NCBI RefSeq assembly: GCF_028885415.1
Contig: NZ_CP118527.1
Location: 8,618,001 to 8,682,000, forward strand
Reading direction: 5' to 3'
DNA length: 64,000 nucleotides
From: Streptomyces coeruleorubidus
GTDB taxonomy: Bacteria > Actinomycetota > Actinomycetes > Streptomycetales > Streptomycetaceae
Below, in pieces: positions 27,280-39,262 of the stretch. The notes beneath the pieces are model-generated. The model saw only the letters and a list, made by a program, of their open reading frames with translations, did no database searches and was not told the origin of the DNA. The stretch's first letter is position 1, and each line of letters starts with the position of its first letter. The translations under genes were made by a program, and so were the position numbers.

Positions 27280-27530
27280 TCGCCGTACGTGGACGCCGGC
27301 GTCGCCCTCGACACCACGCCGGGCGCCGCGGGAAAAACGTGATCCGCATGGAGAGCATCTCGAACCGTCGTCGAAGCCGCACTCGAACACGTGGGAGCGT
27401 GCGAGTGCGGCCCGGAGAGCAGCGGCAAAGCCTGCCTACTGACCGTCCGCAACGAGCGTTTCATGAGCTGTTGAGTCGCGGTGAGGCCGTGTCGCTGCTC
27501 GATGCCTTGGCAGGCAGAAGCACGAGCTGA
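27280..27530 (+). pseudogene. Frameshifted C-terminus of a DUF1998-containing helicase
   Basis: Pieces in two frames join into one familiar tail: VALDTTPGAAGK, then NVIRMESIS, then RTVVEAALEHVGACECG and KACLLTVRNERF, then FHELLSRGEAVSLLDALAG with a stop at 27530. The pattern DTTPGGAGH...C.C...C..C....RN..FH..L.R is typical of the zinc-binding DUF1998 ends of large DEAD/DEAH helicases. At least three small frameshifts (near 27333, 27360 and 27455) break it. This is evidence that the island once held another DUF1998 gene beside panD. Confidence 0.65.
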
Positions 27531-27847
27531 ATGCTAGGTGGACAATGCCTTGTGACACCCTCTTGCAGGTCGTGACCGGATGCTCCTGTAAACAGGCGAT
27601 GAAAGGGTACGGACTTCGTGGCGGCGGCGTCGGTGTCCCGCGCCTCACCCCGAGTCGGTGATCGGCGATGAGGGCTTGGAGTAGTCCGGTAGTGGCCTGA
27701 TCACTCATCAGGAAAATCGACAATGGGTCAGTGTGAGTACGGAAACACCTGGCGACAGCTGACCGAACATGCGAATCGTTGTAGTCTCCGGAATCGCCCT
27801 TGACCTGCAATAAGCGGGCAGGGAGCAGACAAACCGGGAGTTTCTCC
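27531..27847. other. Boundary gap between island debris and panD
   Basis: No gene is seen. It contains the panD leader; GGGAG at 27831-27835 is the panD ribosome site. No tRNA gene or direct repeat that would mark an attachment site was recognised. Confidence 0.45.
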
Positions 27848-28267
27848 ATGCTTCGAACCATGTTCAAGTCCAAGATCCACCGCGCCTCCGTCACCCAGGC
27901 CGACCTGCACTACGTCGGATCGGTGACCATCGACGCCGACCTGCTCGACGCCGCCGACCTGCTGCCCGGCGAGCTCGTGCACATCGTGGACATCACCAAC
28001 GGCGCCAGGCTGGAGACGTACGTCATCGAGGGCGAGCGCGGGTCCGGCGTCGTCGGGATCAACGGGGCCGCCGCCCATCTCGTCCACCCCGGCGATCTGG
28101 TGATCATCATCAGCTACGCACAGGTGACGGACGCCGAGGCGCGGGCACTCACCCCCCAGGTCGTGCACGTGGACCGCGACAACCGGATCGTGGATCTCGG
28201 CGCCGACCCGTCCGAGCCGGTACCGGGCTCGGAGCAGCAGCGCAGCCCGCAGGCCGTCCGGGCCTGA
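27848..28267 (+). CDS. panD: Aspartate 1-decarboxylase
   Basis: PanD makes beta-alanine from L-aspartate for pantothenate and coenzyme A. The 139-residue protein starts at ATG 27848 behind GGGAG; the in-frame ATG further upstream lacks a site and is outside the family. The sequence [20 protein letters not shown] is followed by the processing site YVGSVTID: cleavage between Gly24 and Ser25 makes the pyruvoyl cofactor. [38 protein letters not shown] and [12 protein letters not shown] complete the barrel. The C-terminus is about a dozen residues longer than the E. coli enzyme. It is followed 28 bases later by a GNAT gene, probably in one operon. It marks the start of the conserved backbone. Confidence 0.97.
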   Translation: MLRTMFKSKIHRASVTQADLHYVGSVTIDADLLDAADLLPGELVHIVDITNGARLETYVIEGERGSGVVGINGAAAHLVHPGDLVIIISYAQVTDAEARALTPQVVHVDRDNRIVDLGADPSEPVPGSEQQRSPQAVRA

Positions 28268-28295
28268 CCGACGTACAGGGGACAGGAGCGTGCCC

Positions 28296-28640
28296 ATGAG
28301 GGACCTGGAGATCCGCGACGACCGGGCGGCGGGCCGCCTGGAGGCGGTGTCCGGAGGTGAAGTCGTCGGCCGTATCGAGTACTTCGTCCTCAAGAGCCCC
28401 GAACGCGCGCTCGTGCCCGTGCACACGATCGTCGAACCGGCCCACGAGGGCCAGGGCATCGCGGGTGCGCTGGCGCGAGAGCTCTACGGCATCGCCGGCC
28501 GCGAGCACAGCGCCGTCGCCCCGCTGTGCCCCTACGTCGCCAAGTGGTCCGAACGCCACCCCGACGAGGCCCCACCGGCTGACCAGGCCCTGCTGACGGC
28601 GGCGAAGGACTGGCTGACCGAACACCCGGGCCGCTTCTGA
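28296..28640 (+). CDS. GNAT-type N-acetyltransferase, YjdJ-like
   Basis: The 114-residue protein is read from ATG 28296, with AGGAG seven bases upstream; the GTG at 28290 is too close to that site. VPVHTIVEPAHEGQGIAGALARELY carries the acetyl-CoA-binding Q/R-x-x-G-x-G/A pattern (EGQGIAG). PLCPYVAKWSERHPDE is the usual end of this short GNAT subfamily. The substrate is unknown. Its position just behind panD is shared operon organisation rather than evidence of a common pathway. Confidence 0.88.
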   Translation: MRDLEIRDDRAAGRLEAVSGGEVVGRIEYFVLKSPERALVPVHTIVEPAHEGQGIAGALARELYGIAGREHSAVAPLCPYVAKWSERHPDEAPPADQALLTAAKDWLTEHPGRF

Positions 28641-29212
28641 CCGACGGGCCACGCGTGTCCCGCGCGCGGCGCGCGCTCTCCGATTCCTTGAGGGCGCGCA
28701 TCCCTGCCACCGCGGTCGGCACGCGCTCCGTCGAGTATTGGGCGGGACGAGTGCTCACGGTGCGCCCCGGCCCGGGTCTTTCGTTCGCGGTGGCTGCACG
28801 GCTGCACGCGCCCCGTCTCGTTGTGGGCGTGCCGCCTTGTTATGGGCGTGCCGCGGCGTTCTTCGACCCTGCCCGGGGCGCAGGCTCCTCCCCCATGCGT
28901 GCCGTCTTGTCCTGGCTGGACACCCGATCTTCGCTCCTGGCAGGGCGCAAATCCCCCCGCGCGGGCGGTCGGCACGCGCGCCCACCAGCCCTGGGCGTGC
29001 CGCAGGCTCTTCGCCCCCCGGCCTGGGCCTCCGCGACACCGCCGTTCGCACATGCCCCTCCAGGCCCAACCGGCACACGCGGTGTCCAACCCCGTCCCCC
29101 GTACCCCCACCTGGCCCCTCCCCGTCCCGCCCGTGGGTGACTGGGGAAGCGGTCGACGGGTAGGCGGGGGAGTAGTCCAGAGCCGGAGTCGAGCGACTGG
29201 CTGGAGGACCTC
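28641..29212. other. Non-coding stretch with short repeats
   Basis: No gene is supported, although several open frames cross it because of high GC. Two near-identical 16-base units (28820-28835 and 28839-28854, one mismatch) repeat with a 19-base period, and a related 13-base unit, CTGGGCGTGCCGC, lies at 28991-29003. The final 20 bases hold the ribosome site of the proline-rich ORF. Confidence 0.4.
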
Positions 29213-29539
29213 ATGACGAATCCGTATCCCGACCCCGTGCCGCCGGGGCCGACTCCGGGCCCGGAGCCGCACCCCGATCCGGTGCCGAACCCGCAGCCGC
29301 CACCGGGCCCGGAGCCGACTCCACCGCCCCCGGCCCCGACACCGCCGCCGCCCCCGGCTCCGACCCCGCCACCGGGCCCGGCTCCGACCCCGCCGCCGGG
29401 CCCGGCCCCGACCCCGCCGCCGGGCCCGGCCCCGACCCCACCCCCGGGCCCCGACCCCGTGCCGGGACCCGACCCGTCCCCGATCCCGCCGGGACCGGAA
29501 CCCGTACCGAACCCCGAGCCGGGCCCGCCGCTGTCCTGA
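29213..29539 (+). CDS. Proline-rich low-complexity protein
   Basis: ATG 29213 follows GGAGG six bases away and the frame stays open for 108 residues. More than half of these are Pro, the rest mainly Gly, Thr, Ala, Asp and Glu. The centre is built from APTPPPGP units repeated in tandem. There is no signal peptide or membrane helix. It may be translated as a disordered peptide, but codon bias cannot be used as support because the composition forces high GC. It is followed by 12-base tandem repeats and a strong terminator. Confidence 0.5.
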   Translation: MTNPYPDPVPPGPTPGPEPHPDPVPNPQPPPGPEPTPPPPAPTPPPPPAPTPPPGPAPTPPPGPAPTPPPGPAPTPPPGPDPVPGPDPSPIPPGPEPVPNPEPGPPLS

Positions 29540-29547
29540 ACGGCGGC

Positions 29548-29583
29548 AAGACAACCAGCAAGACAACCAGCAAGAGAACCGGC
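29548..29583 (+). repeat. Three tandem 12-base repeats
   Basis: AAGACAACCAGC occurs twice in a row, followed by a third copy with two changes (AAGAGAACCGGC). The repeats sit between the proline-rich ORF and a terminator hairpin. Confidence 0.8.
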
Positions 29584-29587
29584 AACA

Positions 29588-29634
29588 GAACGGGGCCGGT
29601 GGACAGCCGTTGCAGCTGCCCACCGGCCCCGTTC
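29588..29634. terminator. Strong bidirectional terminator
   Basis: A 15-base perfect stem (29588-29602 with 29620-29634), extended inside by CAGC/GCTG, lies between the rightward proline-rich ORF and the leftward gnd gene. Confidence 0.85.
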
Positions 29635-29655
29635 CGGTCCATCAGCGCGGAGCGC

Positions 29656-31095
29656 CTACGCGGAGACCTCCGACCGGTCCCCACCCCACAGCGTGTGGAA
29701 CGACCCGTCCCGGTCCACCCTCCGGTAGGTGTGCGCACCGAAGTAGTCCCGCTGCCCCTGCGTCAGAGCCGCCGGCAGCCGCTCCGCGCGCAGGGCGTCG
29801 TAGTAGGCGAGCGCCGCGGCGAAACCGGGTGTCGGCACGCCCTGGCGGGTCGCGGCGACCAGCACCTCGCGCCAGTCGTCCTGGGCGTCCGCGATCTCCT
29901 GCGCGAACGTCGCGTCCGACAGCAGGCTCGGCAGATCCGGCCGGGTGTCGTAGGCCGCGCGGATACGGTCCAGGAAGGCCGCCCGGATGATGCAGCCACC
30001 ACGCCACAGCGCGGACACCGCACCGAGGTCGATGTCCCAGCCGTACTCGCCGCGGGCCGCGTCGATCTCGTGGAAGCCCTGCGTGTACGACACGATCTTC
30101 GACGCGTACAGCGCCTGCTCGACCCGGTCGGCGAAGGCCCGGGCCTCCGACTCGCTGAGCGGCTTCGCCTTCGGGCCGGCCAGCCCGCGCGAGGCCTCCC
30201 GCAGCTGCGCGTGGCCCGACAGCGAACGGGCGAAGACCGCCTCGGCGATGCCGGACACCGGCACACCCAGGTCGAGCGCGATCTGCACGGTCCAGCGGCC
30301 GGTGCCCTTCTGCTCGGCCTGGTCCACCACCACGTCCACGAACGGCTCGCCCGTCTGCGCGTCCACGTGCGACAGCACCTCGGCCGTGATCTCGATCAGG
30401 TACGAGTCGAGGCGGCCCTGGTTCCAGGTGCGGAAGATCTCCGCGATCTGCGCGGGGGAGTATCCGGCGACGTCGCGCAGCAGCTGGTACGCCTCGCCGA
30501 TGAGCTGCATGTCCGCGTACTCGATGCCGTTGTGCACCATCTTCACGAAGTGCCCGGCGCCGTCCGGACCGACGTGCGAGACGCACGGCGAACCGTCGGC
30601 GGCCTTCGCCGAGATCTTCTCCAGCATCGGGCCCAGCGACTCGTACGACTCCTTGGGGCCGCCCGGCATGATGCTCGGTCCGTTGAGCGCGCCCTCCTCG
30701 CCGCCGGAGACGCCCATGCCGACGAAGTGGATGCCCTGCTCGCGCAGATCGCGCTCCCGGCGCCGGGTGTCCGCGAAGTGCGCGTTGCCGCCGTCGATGA
30801 TCATGTCGCCGGGCTCCAGCAGCGGGGCGAACTCCTGGATCACCGCGTCCGTCGGCTCACCGGCCTTCACCATCACGACCAGCCGCCGCGGCCGCTCCAG
30901 CGCGGCCACGAACTCCTTGGCGCTCTCGCACGCGACGAACTCCCCCTCACCGCCGAACTCCTCGACCAGGGCGCGCGTACGCGCGGGCGTCCGGTTGTGC
31001 ACCGCCACCGTGTAGCCGTTGCGGGCGAAGTTGCGGGCGAGGTTGCGGCCCATGACCGCGAGACCCGTGACGCCGATCTGCGCTGTACTGCTCAT
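29656..31095 (-). CDS. gnd: 6-phosphogluconate dehydrogenase, decarboxylating
   Basis: The enzyme oxidises 6-phosphogluconate to ribulose 5-phosphate and CO2 with NADP in the pentose phosphate pathway. The 479-residue protein starts at ATG 31095 behind GGAGCC. The N-terminal Rossmann fold carries IGVTGLAVMGRNLARN and HNRTPARTRALVEEF. The substrate site shows FVGMGVSGGEEGALNGPSIMPGG and the catalytic KMVHNGIEYADMQ. The helical C-terminal domain holds AEQKGTGRWT and ends in FGAHTYRRVD...FHTLWGG. Length and all signatures are those of the classic dimeric enzyme, so it is the long form and not the short YqeC/GndA type. Confidence 0.97.
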   Translation of the reverse strand: MSSTAQIGVTGLAVMGRNLARNFARNGYTVAVHNRTPARTRALVEEFGGEGEFVACESAKEFVAALERPRRLVVMVKAGEPTDAVIQEFAPLLEPGDMIIDGGNAHFADTRRRERDLREQGIHFVGMGVSGGEEGALNGPSIMPGGPKESYESLGPMLEKISAKAADGSPCVSHVGPDGAGHFVKMVHNGIEYADMQLIGEAYQLLRDVAGYSPAQIAEIFRTWNQGRLDSYLIEITAEVLSHVDAQTGEPFVDVVVDQAEQKGTGRWTVQIALDLGVPVSGIAEAVFARSLSGHAQLREASRGLAGPKAKPLSESEARAFADRVEQALYASKIVSYTQGFHEIDAARGEYGWDIDLGAVSALWRGGCIIRAAFLDRIRAAYDTRPDLPSLLSDATFAQEIADAQDDWREVLVAATRQGVPTPGFAAALAYYDALRAERLPAALTQGQRDYFGAHTYRRVDRDGSFHTLWGGDRSEVSA

Positions 31096-34168
<3,073 letters not shown>

Positions 34169-34377
34169 CGGCTGCTCCTCTGCGTCAGGCGGGGGCGCTC
34201 GGCCCGGCGCGGCGAAAGGTCGGCTTTCATGACCAACACCCTGCCGTGTCCAGGTCTTCCCGTCGTCGTCCCTGAGCACTCATTGGGTCCTACTGCCGAT
34301 GGAGTACGCGGGGAACCCCATCATCCCCAGGGTGGGCGGCCCGGTCGGGGGTCACCGGGTCGCATCCCTTAGGGGTC

Positions 34378-35133
34378 TTGGTACTACTGCTCTTCGTGGA
34401 CCTCGACCCCGGCCTTGCCGCGCTCCGCCCGCTCGGCGGCTACTTCGTGCTGCGCACGGGAGAAGCGGCGGCGGGGCCTCTCCCCACTCTCGCACAGGCC
34501 TACGCCGACACGGCACCGGATGTATACGGAAATCCCCTGATTTTCCGTATCGGCAAAGTCGCGAACGCCCTGCGGGTCCCGGAGCTGCGCGTCGCGGCGT
34601 CCGTGGCCCACCTGGGACTCGCGGCCCGCCTCTGGTCCGTGGCACTCGGCTGCGCCGCGCTCTACGGCCGTGTCCCCGACCTCGACCCCCGGCTGCTGCA
34701 CTGGGACGCCGACGCCGGCGCCCCCGACGATCTGTGGCTGTCGGACGTACGGCCGCTGCCCGGGGACGCCTCCGCCGTCGCGGACGTCGTCCTGCACGGC
34801 CACCTCGAACCCCTCTCGGCGGCCTTGCGCGCCCGGTACCGCCTCGCCCCGGGCCTGCTGCGGGGCAACGCCGCCTCCGCGCTGGCGGGCGCCGCCCGGG
34901 AACTCGACCGCTGGGCCCGGCGGCACGGCCGTACGGACACCGCCTCCCGGGCCCGTTCCCTGGCCGCGGAACTCCTCGCCCACCCCCTCCTCGCCGGCGC
35001 CGGAACCCTCACCGGCACCGCCTTCCGGCGCCGCAGCTGCTGTCTGTACTACCGCGTGCCCGGCGGGGGCCTGTGTGGTGACTGTTGCTTCACACGGCCG
35101 CCCCGCTCTTCCCCACAGGCCCCATCTGGGTGA
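34378..35133 (+). CDS. FhuF-like (2Fe-2S) ferric-siderophore reductase-type protein
   Basis: The C-terminal motif CCLYYRVPGGGLCGDC (CC-x10-C-x2-C) is the 2Fe-2S signature of FhuF, which reduces iron in siderophores. Upstream, DVYGNPLIFRIGKVANALRV and VAASVAHLGLAARLWSVAL match the family's helical body. At 251 residues it is of normal length. The start is uncertain: TTG 34378 has AGGGG only two bases away, and GTG 34396 lacks a site. The substrate is not predictable. It stands alone, with no siderophore genes nearby. Confidence 0.8.
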   Translation: MVLLLFVDLDPGLAALRPLGGYFVLRTGEAAAGPLPTLAQAYADTAPDVYGNPLIFRIGKVANALRVPELRVAASVAHLGLAARLWSVALGCAALYGRVPDLDPRLLHWDADAGAPDDLWLSDVRPLPGDASAVADVVLHGHLEPLSAALRARYRLAPGLLRGNAASALAGAARELDRWARRHGRTDTASRARSLAAELLAHPLLAGAGTLTGTAFRRRSCCLYYRVPGGGLCGDCCFTRPPRSSPQAPSG

Positions 35134-35172
35134 CCATGAAAGGGAACGGCCGCTGAGAGCAGGGAGTTGCGG

Positions 35173-36324
35173 GTGCGAGTGGGACTGCTGACCCGGGAGT
35201 ACCCGCCGGATGTGTACGGCGGTGCAGGTGTCCATGTGGAGTTCCTCGCCCGGGAGCTCCGACCCCTGGTCGACCTGGACGTGCACTGCTGGGGCGAGGG
35301 CCGCGCCGACGGCGTGCTGCGCCACCGGCCCTGGTCCACGCTCGACGGCGCCAACGACGCGTTGCGCACCTTCTCCGTCGACCTGGCCATGGCCGCCGCC
35401 CTCGAGGGCCGCGAGCTGGTCCACTCCCACACCTGGTACGCCAACCTCGGCGGCCACCTCGCCAAGCTCCTGTACGGCATCCCGCACGTGATGACCGCGC
35501 ACTCCCTGGAGCCGCTGCGCCCCTGGAAGGCCGAGCAGCTCGGCGGCGGCTACGAGCTGTCGAGCTGGGCCGAGCGCACCGCGATCGAGGCCGCCGACGC
35601 GGTGATCGCCGTCTCCGGCGCCATGCGCGAGGACATCCTCGGTTGCTACCCGGCCCTGGACCCGGAGAAGGTCCACGTCGTGCACAACGGCATCGACACG
35701 AGCCTGTACCGGCCCGACCACGGCACGGACGCCCTGGACCGGATCGGCCTCGACCGCTCCCGCCCGTACGTGCTGTTCGTCGGCCGCATCACCCGCCAGA
35801 AGGGCGTGCCCCACCTGCTGCGCGCGGTGCGGGACATCGACCCGGCCGCGCAGGTCGTGCTGTGCGCGGGCGCACCGGACACGCCGGAGATCGACCAGGA
35901 GTTCCGCGAGCTGTTCGGGGAGCTGAGCCGGGTCCGTGACGGCGTGTTCTGGATCCCGAGGATGCTGCCGCGCCCGGAGGTGATCCAGCTCCTCACGCAC
36001 GCCTCCCTGTTCGTCTGCCCCTCGGTGTACGAGCCGCTCGGCATCGTGAACCTGGAGGCGATGGCCTGCGGCACGCCCGTGGTGGCCTCGGCGGTCGGCG
36101 GCATCCCCGAGGTCGTGGACGACGGCAGGACGGGCCTGCTCGTCCCGGTCGGCGACGGCTTCGAGGCGGGTCTCGCCCGGACCATGGACTCCGTCCTGGG
36201 CGACCCGGAGGCCGCCCGGCGGATGGGCGAGGCCGGGCGGGAACGCGCGGTCGGCGAGTTCGGCTGGGACGCGGTGGCCCGCCGCACGGTACGGCTCTAC
36301 GAGGAGATCCTGAAACAGGCTTAG
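35173..36324 (+). CDS. glgA: GlgA/GlgM-type glycosyltransferase (GT4)
   Basis: The actinobacterial glycogen synthase family; mycobacterial members (GlgM) make maltose 1-phosphate from ADP-glucose and glucose 1-phosphate for the GlgE route. GTG 35173 is chosen because it gives the family start VRVGLLTREYPPDVYGGAGVH with AGGGAG eight bases upstream. The 383-residue protein has the GT-B fold: donor-loop ITRQKGVPHLLRAV, then PSVYEPLGIVNLEAMACGTP with the EX7E motif. It is 51 bases upstream of glgC, so ADP-glucose supply and use are probably co-transcribed. Confidence 0.92.
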   Translation: MRVGLLTREYPPDVYGGAGVHVEFLARELRPLVDLDVHCWGEGRADGVLRHRPWSTLDGANDALRTFSVDLAMAAALEGRELVHSHTWYANLGGHLAKLLYGIPHVMTAHSLEPLRPWKAEQLGGGYELSSWAERTAIEAADAVIAVSGAMREDILGCYPALDPEKVHVVHNGIDTSLYRPDHGTDALDRIGLDRSRPYVLFVGRITRQKGVPHLLRAVRDIDPAAQVVLCAGAPDTPEIDQEFRELFGELSRVRDGVFWIPRMLPRPEVIQLLTHASLFVCPSVYEPLGIVNLEAMACGTPVVASAVGGIPEVVDDGRTGLLVPVGDGFEAGLARTMDSVLGDPEAARRMGEAGRERAVGEFGWDAVARRTVRLYEEILKQA

Positions 36325-36375
36325 TACGAGCTGCTCAGGGGCAGGCATCGGGAAATCGGCGTGAGGGGAGCGGCC

Positions 36376-37596
36376 ATGCGTCGTGGTGGTCCTTCGGTAC
36401 TGGGAATCGTGCTGGCCGGCGGAGAGGGCAAACGTCTGATGCCCCTCACCGCGGACCGCGCGAAACCCGCTGTCACCTTCGGCGGCACCTACCGCCTGGT
36501 CGACTTCGTCCTGTCCAACCTCGTGAACGCCGACGTGCTGCGCATCTGCGTCCTGACGCAGTACAAGTCGCACTCGCTGGACCGGCACATCACCACCACC
36601 TGGCGGATGTCCAGCCTGCTCGGCAACTACGTCACACCCGTGCCCGCCCAGCAGCGCCTCGGCCCCCGCTGGTACCTGGGCAGCGCCGACGCGATCCTGC
36701 AGTCGCTGAACCTGATCTACGACGAGCGCCCCGAGTACGTCGCCGTCTTCGGCGCCGACCACGTCTACCGCATGGACCCCCGCCAGATGCTCGCCCAGCA
36801 CATCGACAGCGGAGCGGGCGTCACGGTGGCCGGTATCCGGGTGCCGCGCAGCGAGTCCTCGGCGTTCGGCGTGATCACGCCGGGCTCGGACGGCCAGACG
36901 GTGGAGCGCTTCCTGGAGAAGCCGGCGGACCCGCCCGGCCTGGCCGACGATCCCGAGATGGTCTTCGCCTCCATGGGCAACTACATCTTCACCACGAAGG
37001 CCCTCATCGAGGCGCTCCAGCGGGACTCGGAGGACGAGCACTCCGTGCACGACATGGGCGGCTCGATCCTGCCCCAGCTCACCGACCGGGGCGAGGCCGC
37101 GCTGTACGACTTCAGCGCCAACCACGTGCCCGGCGAGACCACCCGCGACCAGGGCTACTGGCGGGACGTCGGCACGCTGGACGCCTACTACGAGGCCCAT
37201 ATGGACCTGATCGCCGAGCGCCCGGCCTTCAACCTGTTCAACCGCAGCTGGCCCATCTACACGCACTCGTACCAGCTCTCGCCGGCCCGCTTCAACGCCG
37301 GGGGCATCGCCAGCGAGTCCATCATCAGCGCCGGCTGTCTCATCCGCGGTCAGGTCACGCGGTCCGTGCTGTCGCCGGGTGTGGTGGTCGACCCGGGGGC
37401 CGTCGTGCAGGGGTCGGTGCTGCACGACAACGTGCACATCGGCCGGGGCGCGGTGGTGCGCGGCGCCGTCCTCGACAAGAACGTCGAGGTGCCGCCGGGC
37501 GCGACGATCGGCGTCAACCCGGAGCGCGACGCCGAGCTGTACACGGTGTCCAAGGGCGGCGTCATCGCCCTCGGGAAGGGACAGCTGGTCACCTGA
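36376..37596 (+). CDS. glgC: Glucose-1-phosphate adenylyltransferase
   Basis: It makes ADP-glucose from ATP and glucose 1-phosphate. The 406-residue protein starts at ATG 36376 behind [31 protein letters not shown] is the nucleotide-binding loop, [18 protein letters not shown] holds the metal-binding Asp, and VERFLEKP and [18 protein letters not shown] are substrate motifs. The C-terminal left-handed beta-helix is seen in the hexapeptide-like [20 protein letters not shown] and following repeats. The conserved neighbourhood is the upstream glgA; a terminator follows. Confidence 0.96.
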   Translation: MRRGGPSVLGIVLAGGEGKRLMPLTADRAKPAVTFGGTYRLVDFVLSNLVNADVLRICVLTQYKSHSLDRHITTTWRMSSLLGNYVTPVPAQQRLGPRWYLGSADAILQSLNLIYDERPEYVAVFGADHVYRMDPRQMLAQHIDSGAGVTVAGIRVPRSESSAFGVITPGSDGQTVERFLEKPADPPGLADDPEMVFASMGNYIFTTKALIEALQRDSEDEHSVHDMGGSILPQLTDRGEAALYDFSANHVPGETTRDQGYWRDVGTLDAYYEAHMDLIAERPAFNLFNRSWPIYTHSYQLSPARFNAGGIASESIISAGCLIRGQVTRSVLSPGVVVDPGAVVQGSVLHDNVHIGRGAVVRGAVLDKNVEVPPGATIGVNPERDAELYTVSKGGVIALGKGQLVT

Positions 37597-37684
37597 CGAG
37601 AGCGGCCGCGATGACGCCTCCCGGGTGACTCCCACGGGGTGCCCGGCGCCGCAACCTGTGCTGAACTGGCCACACATGCACCAT

Positions 37685-37715
37685 AAGTCCCGCCCCTTTC
37701 GTCGGGGCGGGACTT
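37685..37715. terminator. Terminator after glgC
   Basis: AAGTCCCGCCCC, a seven-base loop and GGGGCGGGACTT form a perfect 12-base stem followed by AATCT. It separates glgC from the WS/DGAT gene. Confidence 0.85.
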
Positions 37716-37813
37716 AATCTGCTGTTAACTGTACGTAGCCTGATCGTACTTGACCGTAATCGGCTGGGGGCGATTGACTGCTGGCCCACCCGTCGTCGAC
37801 GCGAGGCAAGCCC

Positions 37814-39157
37814 TTGACTGCTGACCTGCTCGCTCCTCTCGACCTGGCGTTCTGGAACATCGAGTCCGCGGACCACCCGATGCACCTCGGCGCGCTCGGG
37901 ATCTTCTCCTCCCACTCGCCCGCCGCGGGCGCCCACGCGGCCGACCTGCTCGCGGCCCGCGCCGCCGGCGTGCCCGGACTGCGGATGCGGATCCGCAACG
38001 TGTGGCAGCCGCTGCCCGCCGCGCTGCGCCGGCCCCTCGCCTTCGGCGGCGCGGCCCGCGAATCGGACCCGGACTTCGATGCCCTGAACCACGTGCGGCT
38101 GCACGCGCCGACCGCCGACTTCCACACGGTCGCGGGCCGGCTCATGGGACGGCCGCTGGAGCGTGGCCGGCCGCCGTGGGAGGCCCATGTGCTGCCCGGC
38201 GAGGACGGGGTCTCCTTCGCGGTGCTGTTCAAGTTCCACCACGCCCTGGCCGACGGGCTGCGGGCGCTGACCCTCGCCGCGGGCGTCATGGACCCGATGG
38301 ACATGCCCGCGCCCCGGCCCCGCCCCGCCGAGCCCCCGCGCGGTCTGCTGCCGGACGTGCGCGAGCTGCCCGGGATGGTGCGCGGCGCCCTGTCCGACGT
38401 GGGCCGGGCCCTGGACATCGGCGCCTCCGTCGCCCGCTCCTCCCTCGACGTGCGCTCCACCCCCGCGCTCACCTGCGAGCCGAGCGGCACCCGCCGCACC
38501 GCCGGAGTGCTGCTCGACCTCGACGACGTGCACCGCGTCCGCAAGACCGTCGGCGGCACCGTCAACGACGTCCTGATCGCGGTCGTCGCGGGCGCGCTGC
38601 GCCGCTGGCTCGACGAGCGCGGCGACGGCAGCGAGGACGTCGCGCCCCGCGCCCTGATCCCCGTCTCCAAGCGCCGCCCGCGCACCGCGTACCCGCAGGG
38701 CAACCGGCTCTCCGGTTACCTGATACGGCTTCCGGTGGACGACCCGGACCCGCTGGCCCGCCTCGCCTGGGTCCGCACCGCCATGGACCGCAACAAGGAC
38801 GCCGGCCCCAACCGGGGCGCGGGCGCAGTCGCCCTGCTCGCCGACCACGTCCCGGCCCTCGCCCACCGGCTGGGCGGACCGCTGGTCGGCCAGGCGGCCC
38901 GGCTCTGGTTCGACATCCTGGTCACCAGCGTGCCCCTGCCCAGCCTCGGCCTGAAGCTCGGCGGCAACCCGCTCACCGCCGTCTTCCCGTTCGCCCCGCT
39001 CGCCCCCGGCCACTCCGTGGCGGTGGCGGTCTCGACGTACCGGGGGAGCGTCCACTACGGCCTCGTCGCCGACGGCACGGCCGTGCCGGACCTCGACCGG
39101 CTCGCGGCGGCCGTCTCGGAGGAGGTGCGCACTCTGATCACGGCCTGCCGGTCCTGA
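37814..39157 (+). CDS. Wax ester synthase/diacylglycerol acyltransferase (WS/DGAT)
   Basis: It joins acyl-CoA to diacylglycerol or an alcohol to make storage lipid. The 447-residue protein starts at TTG 37814, with GAGG upstream; the alternative starts further in would cut the conserved LAPLDLAFWNIESADHPMHLG opening. The catalytic motif FKFHHALADGLRAL (HHxxxDG) is intact at about residues 140-146. The second half shows GTVNDVLIAVVAGALRRWL and GNRLSGYLIRLPVDDPDP, both typical of bacterial WS/DGAT. Streptomyces stores triacylglycerol, so a DGAT role is the best guess. It is monocistronic-looking, between a terminator and an SDR gene. Confidence 0.92.
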   Translation: MTADLLAPLDLAFWNIESADHPMHLGALGIFSSHSPAAGAHAADLLAARAAGVPGLRMRIRNVWQPLPAALRRPLAFGGAARESDPDFDALNHVRLHAPTADFHTVAGRLMGRPLERGRPPWEAHVLPGEDGVSFAVLFKFHHALADGLRALTLAAGVMDPMDMPAPRPRPAEPPRGLLPDVRELPGMVRGALSDVGRALDIGASVARSSLDVRSTPALTCEPSGTRRTAGVLLDLDDVHRVRKTVGGTVNDVLIAVVAGALRRWLDERGDGSEDVAPRALIPVSKRRPRTAYPQGNRLSGYLIRLPVDDPDPLARLAWVRTAMDRNKDAGPNRGAGAVALLADHVPALAHRLGGPLVGQAARLWFDILVTSVPLPSLGLKLGGNPLTAVFPFAPLAPGHSVAVAVSTYRGSVHYGLVADGTAVPDLDRLAAAVSEEVRTLITACRS

Positions 39158-39262
39158 AGCGCGCGGGTTTGGCGGTCCGGCCCGCCGCTGGCGTAAAATT
39201 CGCCCTTCGAAAGCGGGCGCGACCGGCGCGCCACCACGGCAGAGCAGGGAACGACAGCGGCG

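Noticed and set aside
27531..27847. Attachment site or tRNA at the island end
   Set aside because: No tRNA gene and no repeat matching the left side of the island were seen; the left end lies outside the window.
28532..29623. Long minus-strand frame across the gap after panD
   Set aside because: Arg/Gly-rich low-complexity sequence, opposite to the proline-rich ORF and crossing a terminator; no ribosome site.
34384..37677. Open frame of 1097 codons on the minus strand opposite the FhuF-like, glgA and glgC genes
   Set aside because: It spans three recognisable rightward genes; composition is Arg/His/Val/Gly-rich shadow sequence.
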